From Evansella sp. LMS18 (GTDB lineage: Bacteria > Bacillota > Bacilli > Bacillales > Salisediminibacteriaceae): a stretch of 64,000 bases of DNA. A model generated the notes under the pieces. It was not told where the DNA came from, made no database searches, and saw only the letters and a program-made list of their open reading frames with translations. Where the stretch lies: NCBI RefSeq assembly GCF_024362785.1, contig NZ_CP093301.1:3286001-3350000 (forward strand), in the 5' to 3' direction. Of the stretch, positions 9,992-18,219 are shown one piece after another (the first letter of the stretch is position 1; every line of letters begins with the position of its first letter). The position numbers and the translations under genes are program-made.

Positions 9992-10352
9992 TAGCATTAG
10001 ATAAACAAGGAAAAAGTTGTTAGAAACGGTAAAGAATACTTTATGTATGCTTGTAAAACAGCGCTCCAGTGGACTGCCTCCAAATGGATGGCAGAATAAC
10101 TGGGCGCTTCCCATTTATTTAAGAGAGACCGGGGGCTCATGAGTATTAATTCCTATACTGGAAATACTACTCAAAATTTATAATGTAAAGGGCCTTTATA
10201 AATAAAATTATCAATCAATTTTTTGTTCAGGCTTCATATGGTTAAACATAGCCGTTTCTTTATAGCTTTAATTTCAGGACGAATGCTTGTAAATAGACTA
10301 ATGTAAGCGTTCGCTAAGAGGAACCTTGATTTAGTTTGGAGGAGTGAAAGAG
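9992..10352 (+). other. udk-greA intergenic region with two hairpins
   Basis: No coding sequence is seen. A two-part hairpin occupies 10060-10108: GCGCTCCAGT pairs with ACTGGGCGC around an inner CTGCC/GGCAG stem. A second hairpin has arms GTATT and AATAC near 10143-10172. Neither is followed by a T run, so they are not standard terminators. Confidence 0.5.
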
Positions 10353-10826
10353 ATGACAGAAGAAAAGCACTATATGACCACAGAAGGTAAGGAAAAGCTG
10401 GAGAAAGAACTGGAGTATTTAAAAACGGAGCGCCGTAAGGAAGTTGTTGAGCGTATAAAAGTGGCCCGCAGTTTCGGCGACCTCTCAGAGAACTCAGAGT
10501 ATGATTCAGCGAAAGAAGAACAGGCTTTTGTAGAAGGACGAATTAACCAGCTGGAAAAAATGATCCGCAATGCCCATATTATTGAAGAAGATGGAGATAA
10601 CTCTTCCATCGTCTCTCTTGGCAAAACGGTTACCTTTAAGGAACTGCCAGATGGAGAAGAGGAAGAATATACAATTGTCGGACGTGCAGAAGCCGATCCT
10701 ATCGAGGGGAAAATCTCCAATGATTCGCCAATGGCGCAAAGCCTAATGGGCAAAACAATTGGCGACCAGGTATCTGTAAGCACACCTGGCGGAGATATCA
10801 GAGTAGAAATCACGAAAGTAAGCTGA
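10353..10826 (+). CDS. greA: Transcription elongation factor GreA
   Basis: A 157-residue factor that rescues backtracked RNA polymerase by stimulating transcript cleavage. The N-terminal coiled coil contains [18 protein letters not shown], whose acidic tip residues (D and E) are the functional ones. The FKBP-like C-terminal domain ends with [18 protein letters not shown] 10353 is chosen because GGAGG at 10338-10342 is 10 nt upstream; an in-frame GTG at 10344 lies too close to it. Confidence 0.97.
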   Translation: MTEEKHYMTTEGKEKLEKELEYLKTERRKEVVERIKVARSFGDLSENSEYDSAKEEQAFVEGRINQLEKMIRNAHIIEEDGDNSSIVSLGKTVTFKELPDGEEEEYTIVGRAEADPIEGKISNDSPMAQSLMGKTIGDQVSVSTPGGDIRVEITKVS

Positions 10827-10844
10827 TCATATTTTTAATAATGA

Positions 10845-10882
10845 ACCCGCTGCAAGCTATTACAGTTTGCAGCGGGTTTTAT
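10845..10882 (+). terminator. Terminator after greA
   Basis: A perfect 12-bp stem (AACCCGCTGCAA with TTGCAGCGGGTT) is followed by a short T-rich tail. Confidence 0.85.
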
Positions 10883-11020
10883 ATTGAGTCCCCGCAGAAG
10901 CATGAGGGTCTAACGTACTAAACTCTCTGTTACGGACATACATTCGTAATTACTATCGAATTTTTTGACGACATCCCTTATAATAGTTTTAGTGAAAGGA
11001 AAAAGGAGGAGTTTTTTTAT

Positions 11021-11740
11021 ATGAGTCAGTATGGATCTTATACACAGCGCAGTGAATTGAGAAAAAAGCGCCGGATGAATATATGGTTGAACGGTCTTAT
11101 TGGGGTAGCGGTTCTCGCAATTTTATTTGTCGGGGGCTCAATGATATTTGGAGGGGGTTCTGAGCCTGTAACTCAAGATGATACTAATCAAAATGAAGAG
11201 CAGGATAACGGCCCGCTGAACATCCCGGAGGCTGATGCTGAGGATGAAAATACAGAGGAGAATAACAGCGCTTTTAATATAAATACAGCTGATAATGAGG
11301 AAAACAGCTTAAACAATAATAATGAAACTAATAATGACGGTAATTCTGAAAATAACAACGGGAATAACGAAGAAGATAACAACAACGATAATAACGAGAA
11401 CAATGAAGATAATAACGATAACAACAACGAACGTCCCGAAACTGATGGTAACTGGGAGCCGATAGGTACTGTGCAAAGTGAACCTTTCACCATTTCTTTT
11501 GAGCGGGGCAGCACGAACTGGAATGAAATGATAGAGGCGTTAACATATGCCACCGGCCTGAGCGAAGATGAAATGACTTTATGGCGTATTGAAAACGGCG
11601 GGGATCAAAAATCTGCTGTTGGTACATTAAGTACTCCTGAAAACAGCAACACCCCATATCAGGTGCGCATTGAATGGGTAACTAACGAAGGATGGATGCC
11701 TGTTTCCGTAGAACGATTAAACAGTAATCCATACAATTAA
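11021..11740 (+). CDS. yrrS: YrrS family protein (DUF1510), membrane-anchored
   Basis: A 239-residue protein with a short basic N-terminus (RKKRR), one transmembrane helix at about residues 25-46, an extended low-complexity Asn/Glu/Asp linker (about 50-145), and a folded C-terminal DUF1510 domain (about 145-239). The topology suggests an extracytoplasmic C-terminal domain held away from the membrane by the acidic linker. In B. subtilis yrrS is linked to a penicillin-binding protein gene, which is absent here. The linker composition (very low GC) differs strongly from the flanking domains. Function unknown. Confidence 0.85.
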   Translation: MSQYGSYTQRSELRKKRRMNIWLNGLIGVAVLAILFVGGSMIFGGGSEPVTQDDTNQNEEQDNGPLNIPEADAEDENTEENNSAFNINTADNEENSLNNNNETNNDGNSENNNGNNEEDNNNDNNENNEDNNDNNNERPETDGNWEPIGTVQSEPFTISFERGSTNWNEMIEALTYATGLSEDEMTLWRIENGGDQKSAVGTLSTPENSNTPYQVRIEWVTNEGWMPVSVERLNSNPYN

Positions 11741-11744
11741 TAGT

Positions 11745-11780
11745 AAAAGGCAGCGGGAGTTATCATTCCCGCTGCCTTTT
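11745..11780. terminator. Bidirectional terminator between yrrS and yrzA
   Basis: AAAAGGCAGCGGGA (11745-11758) pairs with TCCCGCTGCCTTTT (11767-11780); T or A runs on both sides serve both convergent genes. Confidence 0.9.
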
Positions 11781-11785
11781 CATTT

Positions 11786-11998
11786 TTAATTATTCTCTGC
11801 TTTAAAATGCACAACTGCTGTATATAAACGCTGGCCTGTTTTCGGGTCGAACGCTGTATTATGCTGAACATGGTGCACCCCGAGCAAAATTGCCTGATTA
11901 TCTTCAATCTTCGCAGCAATTTGCTTTTCTAAAGCTTCAATACTCCCTGCTTCGAAAAATTCAACTTTATCTTTCAAAGGATTCGTCTGGATAAACAT
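11786..11998 (-). CDS. yrzA: DUF2536 family protein YrzA
   Basis: A 70-residue protein starting MFIQTNPLKDKVEFFEA and ending in a conserved-looking LYTAVVHFKAENN. I recognise it as the DUF2536 (YrzA) family of Bacillaceae; no function is known. ATG 11998 fits a GAGGTGG ribosome-binding site 8 nt upstream; an in-frame GTG 12 nt further upstream overlaps that site and is rejected. It is convergent with yrrS and divergent from mtnN. Confidence 0.75.
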   Translation of the reverse strand: MFIQTNPLKDKVEFFEAGSIEALEKQIAAKIEDNQAILLGVHHVQHNTAFDPKTGQRLYTAVVHFKAENN

Positions 11999-12138
11999 AA
12001 TATTCTCCACCTCGCTGTTTTTCTCATCTATAGGATAGCTGATGTACAGGTGAATGACAAATACTGAATCTCATTCCCGGAAGTAAAGGTGTAGCTTCAT
12101 TTCTTCAGCGAGGGTGCTATAGTAATGTATGTAAAACG

Positions 12139-12201
12139 GTTATGCCTTGTTATTGCATAACTGATTCGTTATTATGTAAAAAGAGTTTATTAATGCATAA
12201 C
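12139..12201 (+). promoter_or_regulatory. Repeated GTTATN/GCATAAC motifs upstream of mtnN
   Basis: The 60 bp before the mtnN RBS carry GTTATG, GTTATTGCATAAC (near-palindrome, 12149-12161), GTTATTATG (12168-12176) and ATGCATAAC (12193-12201). Such iterated half-sites could be an operator; no regulator is recognised. Confidence 0.3.
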
Positions 12202-12218
12202 AGAAAGAAGGTATTTCC

Positions 12219-12917
12219 ATGAAAATTGGTATAATTGGAGCGATGGAAGAAGAAGTTGAGCTTCTCAGATCTAAAATGGACATAGAAGATAAAACAGAGA
12301 TTGCCGGCTGTGAATTAATTTCCGGAAAGCTTGAAGGCGTTGAGGTGGTTCTCTCAAAATCAGGAATCGGCAAAGTGAACGCAGCAATAAGCACGACATT
12401 AATGAACCAGCTGTATAAGCCGGATTACATAATAAATACAGGCTCAGCGGGAGGCTTTCATAAGGAACTGTCTGTAGGTGATATCGTTGTTTCTACAGAG
12501 GTCAGGTATAATGATGTGGATGCCACCGTATTCGGCTACGAATTTGGCCAGGTTCCTCAAATGCCTGCTTACTACAAACCTGACAGCAACCTTGTATCTG
12601 TCGCGGAAAGCTGTGCGGAAAGAACAGGTGTTAACTCTGTAAAAGGACTTGTTATTTCCGGAGATTCCTTTATGAGCGATCAAATACGGGTGGAAGAAAT
12701 CAGAAGTAAATTTGCCGACCCGTATTGTTCCGAAATGGAAGCTGGGGCGATTGCCCAGGTTTGCCATCAGTTTAAGTGCCCGTTCGTGATTATCAGGTCG
12801 CTTTCAGATGTGGCTGGGCAGGATGCAAGGCTGTCTTATGAGGAGTTTCTCAAAACAGCCTCTGTTAATTCAGCTAATATGGTGTTATTAATGCTTGGAG
12901 AGCTAAAAAATAAGTAA
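12219..12917 (+). CDS. mtnN: 5'-methylthioadenosine/S-adenosylhomocysteine nucleosidase
   Basis: Cleaves MTA and SAH to adenine and the thioribose or homocysteine part, feeding methionine salvage and removing methyltransferase inhibitors. The 232-residue protein starts IGIIGAMEEEV with the catalytic Glu, has SEMEAGAIAQV for ribose binding and IIRSLSDVAG with the catalytic Asp. AGAAAGAAGG precedes ATG 12219. In B. subtilis this gene sits with mccAB and yrhC in sulfur metabolism; here yrhC follows, but mccAB are missing. Confidence 0.97.
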   Translation: MKIGIIGAMEEEVELLRSKMDIEDKTEIAGCELISGKLEGVEVVLSKSGIGKVNAAISTTLMNQLYKPDYIINTGSAGGFHKELSVGDIVVSTEVRYNDVDATVFGYEFGQVPQMPAYYKPDSNLVSVAESCAERTGVNSVKGLVISGDSFMSDQIRVEEIRSKFADPYCSEMEAGAIAQVCHQFKCPFVIIRSLSDVAGQDARLSYEEFLKTASVNSANMVLLMLGELKNK

Positions 12918-12930
12918 AAGGTTAACTAAG

Positions 12931-12957
12931 GAGGCCATCATACAGGTGGCCTCTTTA
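12931..12957 (+). terminator. Terminator after mtnN
   Basis: GAGGCCA pairs with TGGCCTC around a short loop and is followed by TTT. Confidence 0.7.
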
Positions 12958-13022
12958 ACAGGGCTACCTCTATTCAGGAGTATGGTCTGTCTGTATGAAC
13001 TTCGAAAAGGGAGGAATAAGGC

Positions 13023-13580
13023 ATGGATTTACTTGCTTGGTTTGAAAAAGGATTGTCAGTTGAGCAATATAAAAATGGGATGAACGTAAATCGTGAGAAT
13101 ATGGAACTCATTTATGAACGTTTTGAATTGAGTGAAGCTGATAAAAGAAAACTATCGACGCTGAATGTCTCTGGGATAAAGGTAATTGCTTTAACCGAAG
13201 ACTGGTGTGGGGATGCCATGTTAAACCTTCCCATTTTATTAAGAATTGCTGAAGAAACAAAAATGGATGTCCGCTTTATTTTACGGGATTCCAACCTGGA
13301 GCTGATGGATCAATATTTAACAAACGGAACATCCCGATCGATCCCTATCTTTATTTTTATAAATCAGGCGGGAGAAGAAAAGGTTGTTTGGGGTCCCAGA
13401 GCAGGAGAGGTTCAGAATCTGGTTGACTCACTCAAGTCTGAATTGCCGGACAAGGAAGCTGAAGATTTTCAGGAGAAACAAAAGAGCATATTTAACCACC
13501 TTACGAAAACCTTCCTGGAAGATGAACAGATTTGGAAGTCTGTTTCCAGCAGTATCACAGAAAAATTAAAAGCTATTTAA
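13023..13580 (+). CDS. Thioredoxin-fold protein with a single active-site Cys
   Basis: A 185-residue cytoplasmic protein without signal peptide. The central segment IALTEDWCGDAMLNLPIL has the position of a thioredoxin active site, but the usual WCxxC is WCGDA, keeping only the first Cys. The later SIPIFIFIN supplies the cis-Pro region of the fold. The closest family I can name is the thioredoxin-like group of Bacillaceae found as single genes (Thioredoxin_9 type). A dithiol redox role is unlikely; a monothiol or bacillithiol-linked role is possible but only inferred. AGGGAGG precedes ATG 13023. Confidence 0.7.
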   Translation: MDLLAWFEKGLSVEQYKNGMNVNRENMELIYERFELSEADKRKLSTLNVSGIKVIALTEDWCGDAMLNLPILLRIAEETKMDVRFILRDSNLELMDQYLTNGTSRSIPIFIFINQAGEEKVVWGPRAGEVQNLVDSLKSELPDKEAEDFQEKQKSIFNHLTKTFLEDEQIWKSVSSSITEKLKAI

Positions 13581-13712
13581 AGGGCGTTTCTCATTCTGTC
13601 AGCCTCGCTTGCAGGGGATAGTGGAAACTATTACCGGCATTTTAACCTTCCTGTTCATGTTATACTGTTCATAGTTTCATTGTTCATCTGCTTAATAGAG
13701 AGGTGGGTTAAC

Positions 13713-13949
13713 ATGACTGAGAAGAAGCTGCATGATCTGAAAAATAAAGTAACTGATTTTAAAAGATTTGCATTTATCTTACTGGCAATCTCAGGATTTC
13801 TTACTGTCGGCTTAGCTCTGCCAACAGAGTTCTCAGCTGGAGAACAGCAAGGCCTTCTGGCAGGTGTAATAATTGCTTTGTTAATTGCTGCTTACTTTTT
13901 CCATCGCCAGGCAATGAACACACAACAGGAAATAAATGAAGAAGAATAA
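13713..13949 (+). CDS. yrhC: YrhC family small membrane protein
   Basis: A 78-residue protein with a charged N-terminus (TEKKLHDLKNKVTDFKRF), two hydrophobic segments (about 20-37 and 45-63) and an acidic tail. It matches the YrhC family, which follows mtnN-mccA-mccB in B. subtilis. ATG 13713 is preceded by AGAGGTGGG. The family has no assigned function; proximity to mtnN suggests the ancestral sulfur-metabolism operon has been rearranged here. Confidence 0.75.
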   Translation: MTEKKLHDLKNKVTDFKRFAFILLAISGFLTVGLALPTEFSAGEQQGLLAGVIIALLIAAYFFHRQAMNTQQEINEEE

Positions 13950-13997
13950 GTCAGGTGAACATGAAACACTTATTCTTTAATATATACCAGGAACAGG

Positions 13998-14030
13998 AAG
14001 TGCATCGGAGGCGATGTGCTTTTTTATTTT
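13998..14030 (+). terminator. Terminator after yrhC
   Basis: AAGTGCATCG pairs with CGATGTGCTT (one G-T) over a GAGG loop and is followed by a T-rich run. Confidence 0.8.
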
Positions 14031-14075
14031 ATTGTTCCTGCATGAGCAGGAAGGGGAAGTGGGTTGCGTGTTTAA

Positions 14076-14705
14076 TCACATCTTGATCCCCTTAATTTCC
14101 TGCAGCACGTGGGTGAGTATTCTCGCCGTAAGCCCCCAGATGACATTTCCTTCATACTCATAAAATTGTTCATTTACGAAAGCTGTCCGCCAGTTATAGT
14201 TTTCCCCATTTGGGATAAGGTGGAAAGGGAATTCCTCCTCAGGTTCTACATTCAGGAAGATTTTATGTTCTTTCGGTTCCATCTCCAGGAGTTTTGATAA
14301 AGGAACGAAAAGGATTTCCTTCACTTCACCATCATTTTTCTTAAAGACTGCATCAGGGTCTATCAGGCCAAGGAATGGATAGAGCATAAAACGAAACGGG
14401 GTGATCATATAATCCAGGTCACCTGCGAGCTTGACCTTTGAAGCAGGAACACCTAATTCCTCTTCCAGTTCCCTCAATGCAGCATGTGCTGGAGAGCTGT
14501 CTGTACTATCTATTTTCCCGCCAGGAAAACAGATTTCCCCTGGCTGGCGGATATTTTGCGCTCTCACCTCAAACACGAAGTGCAATTCTTTCTGTTTCTC
14601 CACAAGAGGTACTAGAATTGCAAATTCATTATAAAGTTCATGGTCCATCACGTTTGCTTTTCTGTTCCGGAAATGCTCAAGCCAATGCGATTGTTTATCG
14701 TCCAA
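14076..14705 (-). CDS. CoA-pyrophosphatase type Nudix hydrolase
   Basis: A 209-residue Nudix protein. The region RQPGEICFPGGKID followed by ALRELEEELGV fits the CoA-pyrophosphatase subgroup (UPF0035 plus Nudix box), which splits coenzyme A into 4'-phosphopantetheine and 3',5'-ADP. Downstream, MITPFRFMLYPFLG is also typical. The start is TTG 14705 with AAGGGGAG upstream. It is a single gene, convergent with yrhC. Substrate assignment is by subfamily and was not tested. Confidence 0.85.
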   Translation of the reverse strand: MDDKQSHWLEHFRNRKANVMDHELYNEFAILVPLVEKQKELHFVFEVRAQNIRQPGEICFPGGKIDSTDSSPAHAALRELEEELGVPASKVKLAGDLDYMITPFRFMLYPFLGLIDPDAVFKKNDGEVKEILFVPLSKLLEMEPKEHKIFLNVEPEEEFPFHLIPNGENYNWRTAFVNEQFYEYEGNVIWGLTARILTHVLQEIKGIKM

Positions 14706-14784
14706 CTATTTTCTCCCCTTTTATAAGAAGTGATATAACCAATCATACCAAAAATCAGCTGAATACCGCGACAGGAGAGTACTA

Positions 14785-14826
14785 AAGAAAAAGGGACCCC
14801 CAGGACTAGTCCTGTAGGATCCCTTT
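14785..14826 (-). terminator. Terminator of the small membrane protein gene
   Basis: On the minus strand GGGATCCTACAGGA pairs with TCCTGGGGGTCCC and is followed by TTTTTCTTT. Confidence 0.8.
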
Positions 14827-14843
14827 CGTTCAGCTTATCTTAG

Positions 14844-14987
14844 TCAGGCTTTCCTGCCGGTAATCATATTGAAGATAAATACTATCAGTGCTATTACGAG
14901 AAGAATGTGCACTAATCCTCCTGCAACTTCAAAAATAAAGCCAAGTAACCATAGTACAATTAAAATTCCGATGATTGTCCAAAGCAT
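14844..14987 (-). CDS. lmo0937-type 47-residue membrane protein
   Basis: The minus strand reads MLWTIIGILIVLWLLGFIFE and continues to MITGRKA, 47 residues in all. Two hydrophobic segments are separated by EVAGG. This matches the very small 'lmo0937 family' membrane proteins common in Firmicutes, whose function is unknown and which are often stress-induced. ATG 14987 has GGAGG 7 nt upstream, and a strong terminator follows. Its codons and signals make it real despite its size. Confidence 0.8.
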   Translation of the reverse strand: MLWTIIGILIVLWLLGFIFEVAGGLVHILLVIALIVFIFNMITGRKA

Positions 14988-15154
14988 GTTTGATTCCTCC
15001 AATTGGTTATTTGTTAAGCTTTTAGTTACGCTTGTTCGCTAATTTCCCGAAAAAAATATTTTTAAAACAAAATCATTATTTTTGGTAAATATTACTATGG
15101 AATGGAACAGTTTACTTCCCTTCATAGAGCCGTCTCTTGCATGGGAGAAAGGCC

Positions 15155-15186
15155 ATAATAAAAATACCGCCTGTAAAAGGCGGTAT
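15155..15186 (-). terminator. Terminator after the S9 peptidase gene
   Basis: TACCGCC (15165-15171) pairs with GGCGGTA (15179-15185); on the minus strand the stem is followed by TTTTTATTAT. Confidence 0.85.
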
Positions 15187-15200
15187 GGGATCAAAGTCAT

Positions 15201-17189
15201 TTATTTTAAATATTTGCCAAACCATCCAGTAAGCTCTTCCAGCCGGGCAAAACGAAGGTGGGGAGGGCCGCTCCTGGATAACTCATGATTTGATTCAGGG
15301 AACCTTACAAACCTTGTTTCCTTATCCTGGTGTTTTAAAGCGACGAATAGCTGCTCTGCCTGCTCCACTGGACAGCGGTAATCCAGTTCTCCGTGAAGAA
15401 TAAGAAGCGGCGTTTCAATATTGTTGACGTACTTCAAAGGCGAATGGTGCCACAGTTTTTCCGGGTCCTTCAGCACATCTGTACCGATTTCCCATTCTGT
15501 AAAGAAGTAGCCAATATCACTCACTCCGTAAAAACTGATCCAGTTTGAGATGGAACGGAGTGTAGCAGCTGCTTTAAAACGGTTGTTATGGGAAACAATC
15601 CAGTTAGTCATAAAACCGCCGTAACTGCCCCCTGTAACTCCAAGCCGTTCTGTATCAATCGCATCGTATTTATCAATACATGCATCAAGGAAGCTCATGA
15701 GGTCGGTGTAATCTTTCCCGCCATAATCTCCCCGGCAAGCATCTACATACTTCTGGCCGTAACCATGGCTGCCCCTTGGGTTCGAGTAAAGAACCATGTA
15801 GCCCTCAGCAGCCAGAAGCTGCAGTTCGTGGAAAAAGGTGTTTGCATACATAGCATGCGGGCCTCCATGGATCTCCAGGATAGCCGGATACTTTTTCCCC
15901 TCTTCATATCCAGCCGGTTTCAGCACCCAGCCGTGGACTTCCCAGCCATCCTCTCCTTTACATCGGATTTCCTCCGGCTCCTGGATATGGACTTCATTAA
16001 GAAACGACTGATTCATATTTGTGAGCTGCTCTGCTTTCCCTGTATTCAGGTTAAACAAATAGAATTCCCCTGGGTTTACCGGGCTGCTGACCCCAAGCAC
16101 TGCCAGTTCTTTTTCCGGGTTCACTGTATATCCATATACATGGTGGCTGCCAGTATACAATTCATCAATTTTCCCATCGAGGGTGACGGAGTAAAAATTT
16201 GTATTGCCTTGTGTGCTGGCTGTCAGGTAAATTATTTCACCATCTTTTGACCAGACCGGTCCTGGGTTCGGATGGCCTGAACGGATATCCCCGATTGCAG
16301 CGTCGGTCAGGTGTACATCCCAGTCAGGGGTGATACATTTACGTTCCTTAGTTTCAGGATCTATTATCCAGAGTTTTAGATGGGTAGCTCCTGAAAACTC
16401 CCTCTCATGCCCGAAGCATGCTATTTTAGAACCGTCCGGGGAGTAGCTCCCGTTAAAAAACATCCCGTTGCTGTCTGTAAGGAGAGTGGACTCCTTCGCC
16501 TCAATATCCATAACATATAAGTCGGCGATAATAGCTGTGTCTCCCTGTTTATTGGAAGCATAGACTATCCTGGTGCTGTCTGGCGACCAGCCGGACGGTT
16601 CACAGTCAAAGTCCCCATCTGTAAGGAAGGTGACAGAATCGTCTGTCATTGTGTACAGAGCCAGCTGTTTCCGCTTTCCATCAAGGAAGCCGGCTGCATC
16701 CGATTTATATTTCAGTCTTTCGACAACAAGAGGCTGGGACTTTTTATCCTTTTCTTCGGCACTGTCTTTTACTTCCCCTGGTGCTTCGTTTTCTTTATAA
16801 GATGTAGTAAACAATATTTTCCTGCCGTCAGGTGACCAGACAGGCTGGGAAGCACCGTTTTCCAGCTCTGTAATTTGCTTTGCTTCGCCACCTGCTGTGG
16901 ACAGAAGATAAAGCTGAGGCTTAGCTTTTTCACCTCTTGAAGTTACAAAAACAACGAATTTTCCGTCAGGTGAGAATTTAGGCGAGGAAACTCTTCCTTT
17001 CCCGAAAGTCCACTGTACTGGTTCAGCGTCATCTACTGACTGTACAAATAAATGGGAAGTGTATTCATCTTTTTCTGTTATGTACTGGCGCACGAATACT
17101 GCTTTTTCTCCGTCTGCTGAGAGATGCGGTTCATTCAAAACATTAACCCGGCGCAGATCCTCCATTGTCAGAGCGCGTTTTTCAGCCAT
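15201..17189 (-). CDS. S9 family prolyl oligopeptidase-type serine peptidase
   Basis: A 662-residue cytoplasmic protein with no signal peptide. The N-terminal part (about 1-400) is a beta-propeller with repeated 'SPDGKxVVF' type blades. The C-terminal alpha/beta hydrolase domain carries the nucleophile in GGSYGGFMTNW (Ser near residue 521), an Asp in the LDYRCPVEQ region, and His in SNHELSRSG. This is the acylaminoacyl-peptidase/dipeptidyl peptidase-like S9C group, acting on short peptides. ATG 17189 has AGAGGGG upstream. It is a single-gene transcript. Confidence 0.93.
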   Translation of the reverse strand: MAEKRALTMEDLRRVNVLNEPHLSADGEKAVFVRQYITEKDEYTSHLFVQSVDDAEPVQWTFGKGRVSSPKFSPDGKFVVFVTSRGEKAKPQLYLLSTAGGEAKQITELENGASQPVWSPDGRKILFTTSYKENEAPGEVKDSAEEKDKKSQPLVVERLKYKSDAAGFLDGKRKQLALYTMTDDSVTFLTDGDFDCEPSGWSPDSTRIVYASNKQGDTAIIADLYVMDIEAKESTLLTDSNGMFFNGSYSPDGSKIACFGHEREFSGATHLKLWIIDPETKERKCITPDWDVHLTDAAIGDIRSGHPNPGPVWSKDGEIIYLTASTQGNTNFYSVTLDGKIDELYTGSHHVYGYTVNPEKELAVLGVSSPVNPGEFYLFNLNTGKAEQLTNMNQSFLNEVHIQEPEEIRCKGEDGWEVHGWVLKPAGYEEGKKYPAILEIHGGPHAMYANTFFHELQLLAAEGYMVLYSNPRGSHGYGQKYVDACRGDYGGKDYTDLMSFLDACIDKYDAIDTERLGVTGGSYGGFMTNWIVSHNNRFKAAATLRSISNWISFYGVSDIGYFFTEWEIGTDVLKDPEKLWHHSPLKYVNNIETPLLILHGELDYRCPVEQAEQLFVALKHQDKETRFVRFPESNHELSRSGPPHLRFARLEELTGWFGKYLK

Positions 17190-17357
17190 TTAATTACCCC
17201 TCTCTTTTATGTAAAAATAAATTCTGAACCTTCATATTATTTTACCAAAAATATTCGAAAACCGAAATGAATTTTTGTGAAGCAGATTCACTGTTTTACA
17301 AATATCCCAACAGGGAAAATAATAAGTAAAATCCTTTTCGGGAAAGGAAGTGGTCAC

Positions 17358-18107
17358 ATGCTGATGCATTTCAGAAGCTGGCTGAAGTCATTTGATGTAG
17401 TTGGCAAAGATGAAGATTTTGGTACGGTGGATGATGCCTTAATCGACGAAAAGGATCTGGCAATCAGATATTTCACGGTGAAAACAGGAAATTGGTTTTC
17501 AGGAGAAAAAATGTATATTTCTCCAGTTTCCATTGAAAGTATAAATGTTAACGATGAAGTAATAAAAACGGATATAACTAAAGAAGATGCTGAAAACGCC
17601 CCCAGGTTGGAAGGAAGAGATTTGATGGACAGAACGTACGAAACAAATTTCAATACGCATTATGGCCTGAACCCATACTGGACAGGACCTGGAGTGTGGG
17701 GCACCAGTTTTACTGCAAGGGAGCTCGCTGCCCAGCAGCCAGTGGCAATGCCGGAGCCTGGGGAAGATAGTAAAGGAGAACCGGAAATTTACAAAGCAAA
17801 GGATATTATCCGGTATGAATTTTCAGCGGAAGACGACTCCTTCGGTCAGGTAGAAGACCTTCTTATAGAGGAAGATTCTTATAAAGTACGCTACTTTGTC
17901 ATAGATACGAGGAAATTTTTCGGCGGAAAAAAAGTCCTCATTTCTGCAGACTGGGTGGAAAACATTGACTGGATAAAAGCCCAGATACAGACGAATGTTA
18001 CAAAAGAGCAAGTGGAAAACTCTCCGGAATATTTGCCGGAAATCCCCTTATCACGGGAAATGGAAGTTGATTTATATTCCTATTACAACAGAACCCCGTA
18101 CTGGTAA
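17358..18107 (+). CDS. Double PRC-barrel domain protein
   Basis: A 249-residue protein built of two similar halves (about 1-115 and 140-249). Each half has a PRC-barrel-like block (SFDVVGKDEDFGTVDDALID and its counterpart in the second half, DDSFGQVEDLLIEED) followed by KxYISP/KVLISADWVE strands, and ends with a Tyr/Asn-rich motif (HYGLNPYW and YYNRTPYW). The internal duplication is visible by eye. No signal peptide or membrane helix is present. ATG 17358 fits GGAAAGGAAG upstream. Similar proteins in Bacillaceae have no known function; stress or photosynthetic-type scaffolding are only analogies. Confidence 0.8.
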   Translation: MLMHFRSWLKSFDVVGKDEDFGTVDDALIDEKDLAIRYFTVKTGNWFSGEKMYISPVSIESINVNDEVIKTDITKEDAENAPRLEGRDLMDRTYETNFNTHYGLNPYWTGPGVWGTSFTARELAAQQPVAMPEPGEDSKGEPEIYKAKDIIRYEFSAEDDSFGQVEDLLIEEDSYKVRYFVIDTRKFFGGKKVLISADWVENIDWIKAQIQTNVTKEQVENSPEYLPEIPLSREMEVDLYSYYNRTPYW

Positions 18108-18219
18108 ACCAGGTGGTACAGCAGTCCCTGCTGTGTGAAGCAGATTAATTGTATTTTTGAAAAATAAGTGGTAGGGTATCCATTGTGTAACAACACAGTT
18201 AAAACAATGAGGTGAAACT

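Noticed and set aside
9992-10352. Riboswitch of a known class before greA
   Set aside because: The hairpins do not match any riboswitch core I can recognise and no terminator/antiterminator pair is present.
15588-16250. 220-residue reading frame antisense to the S9 peptidase gene
   Set aside because: It lies opposite conserved propeller and hydrolase sequence and has no gene-like signals.
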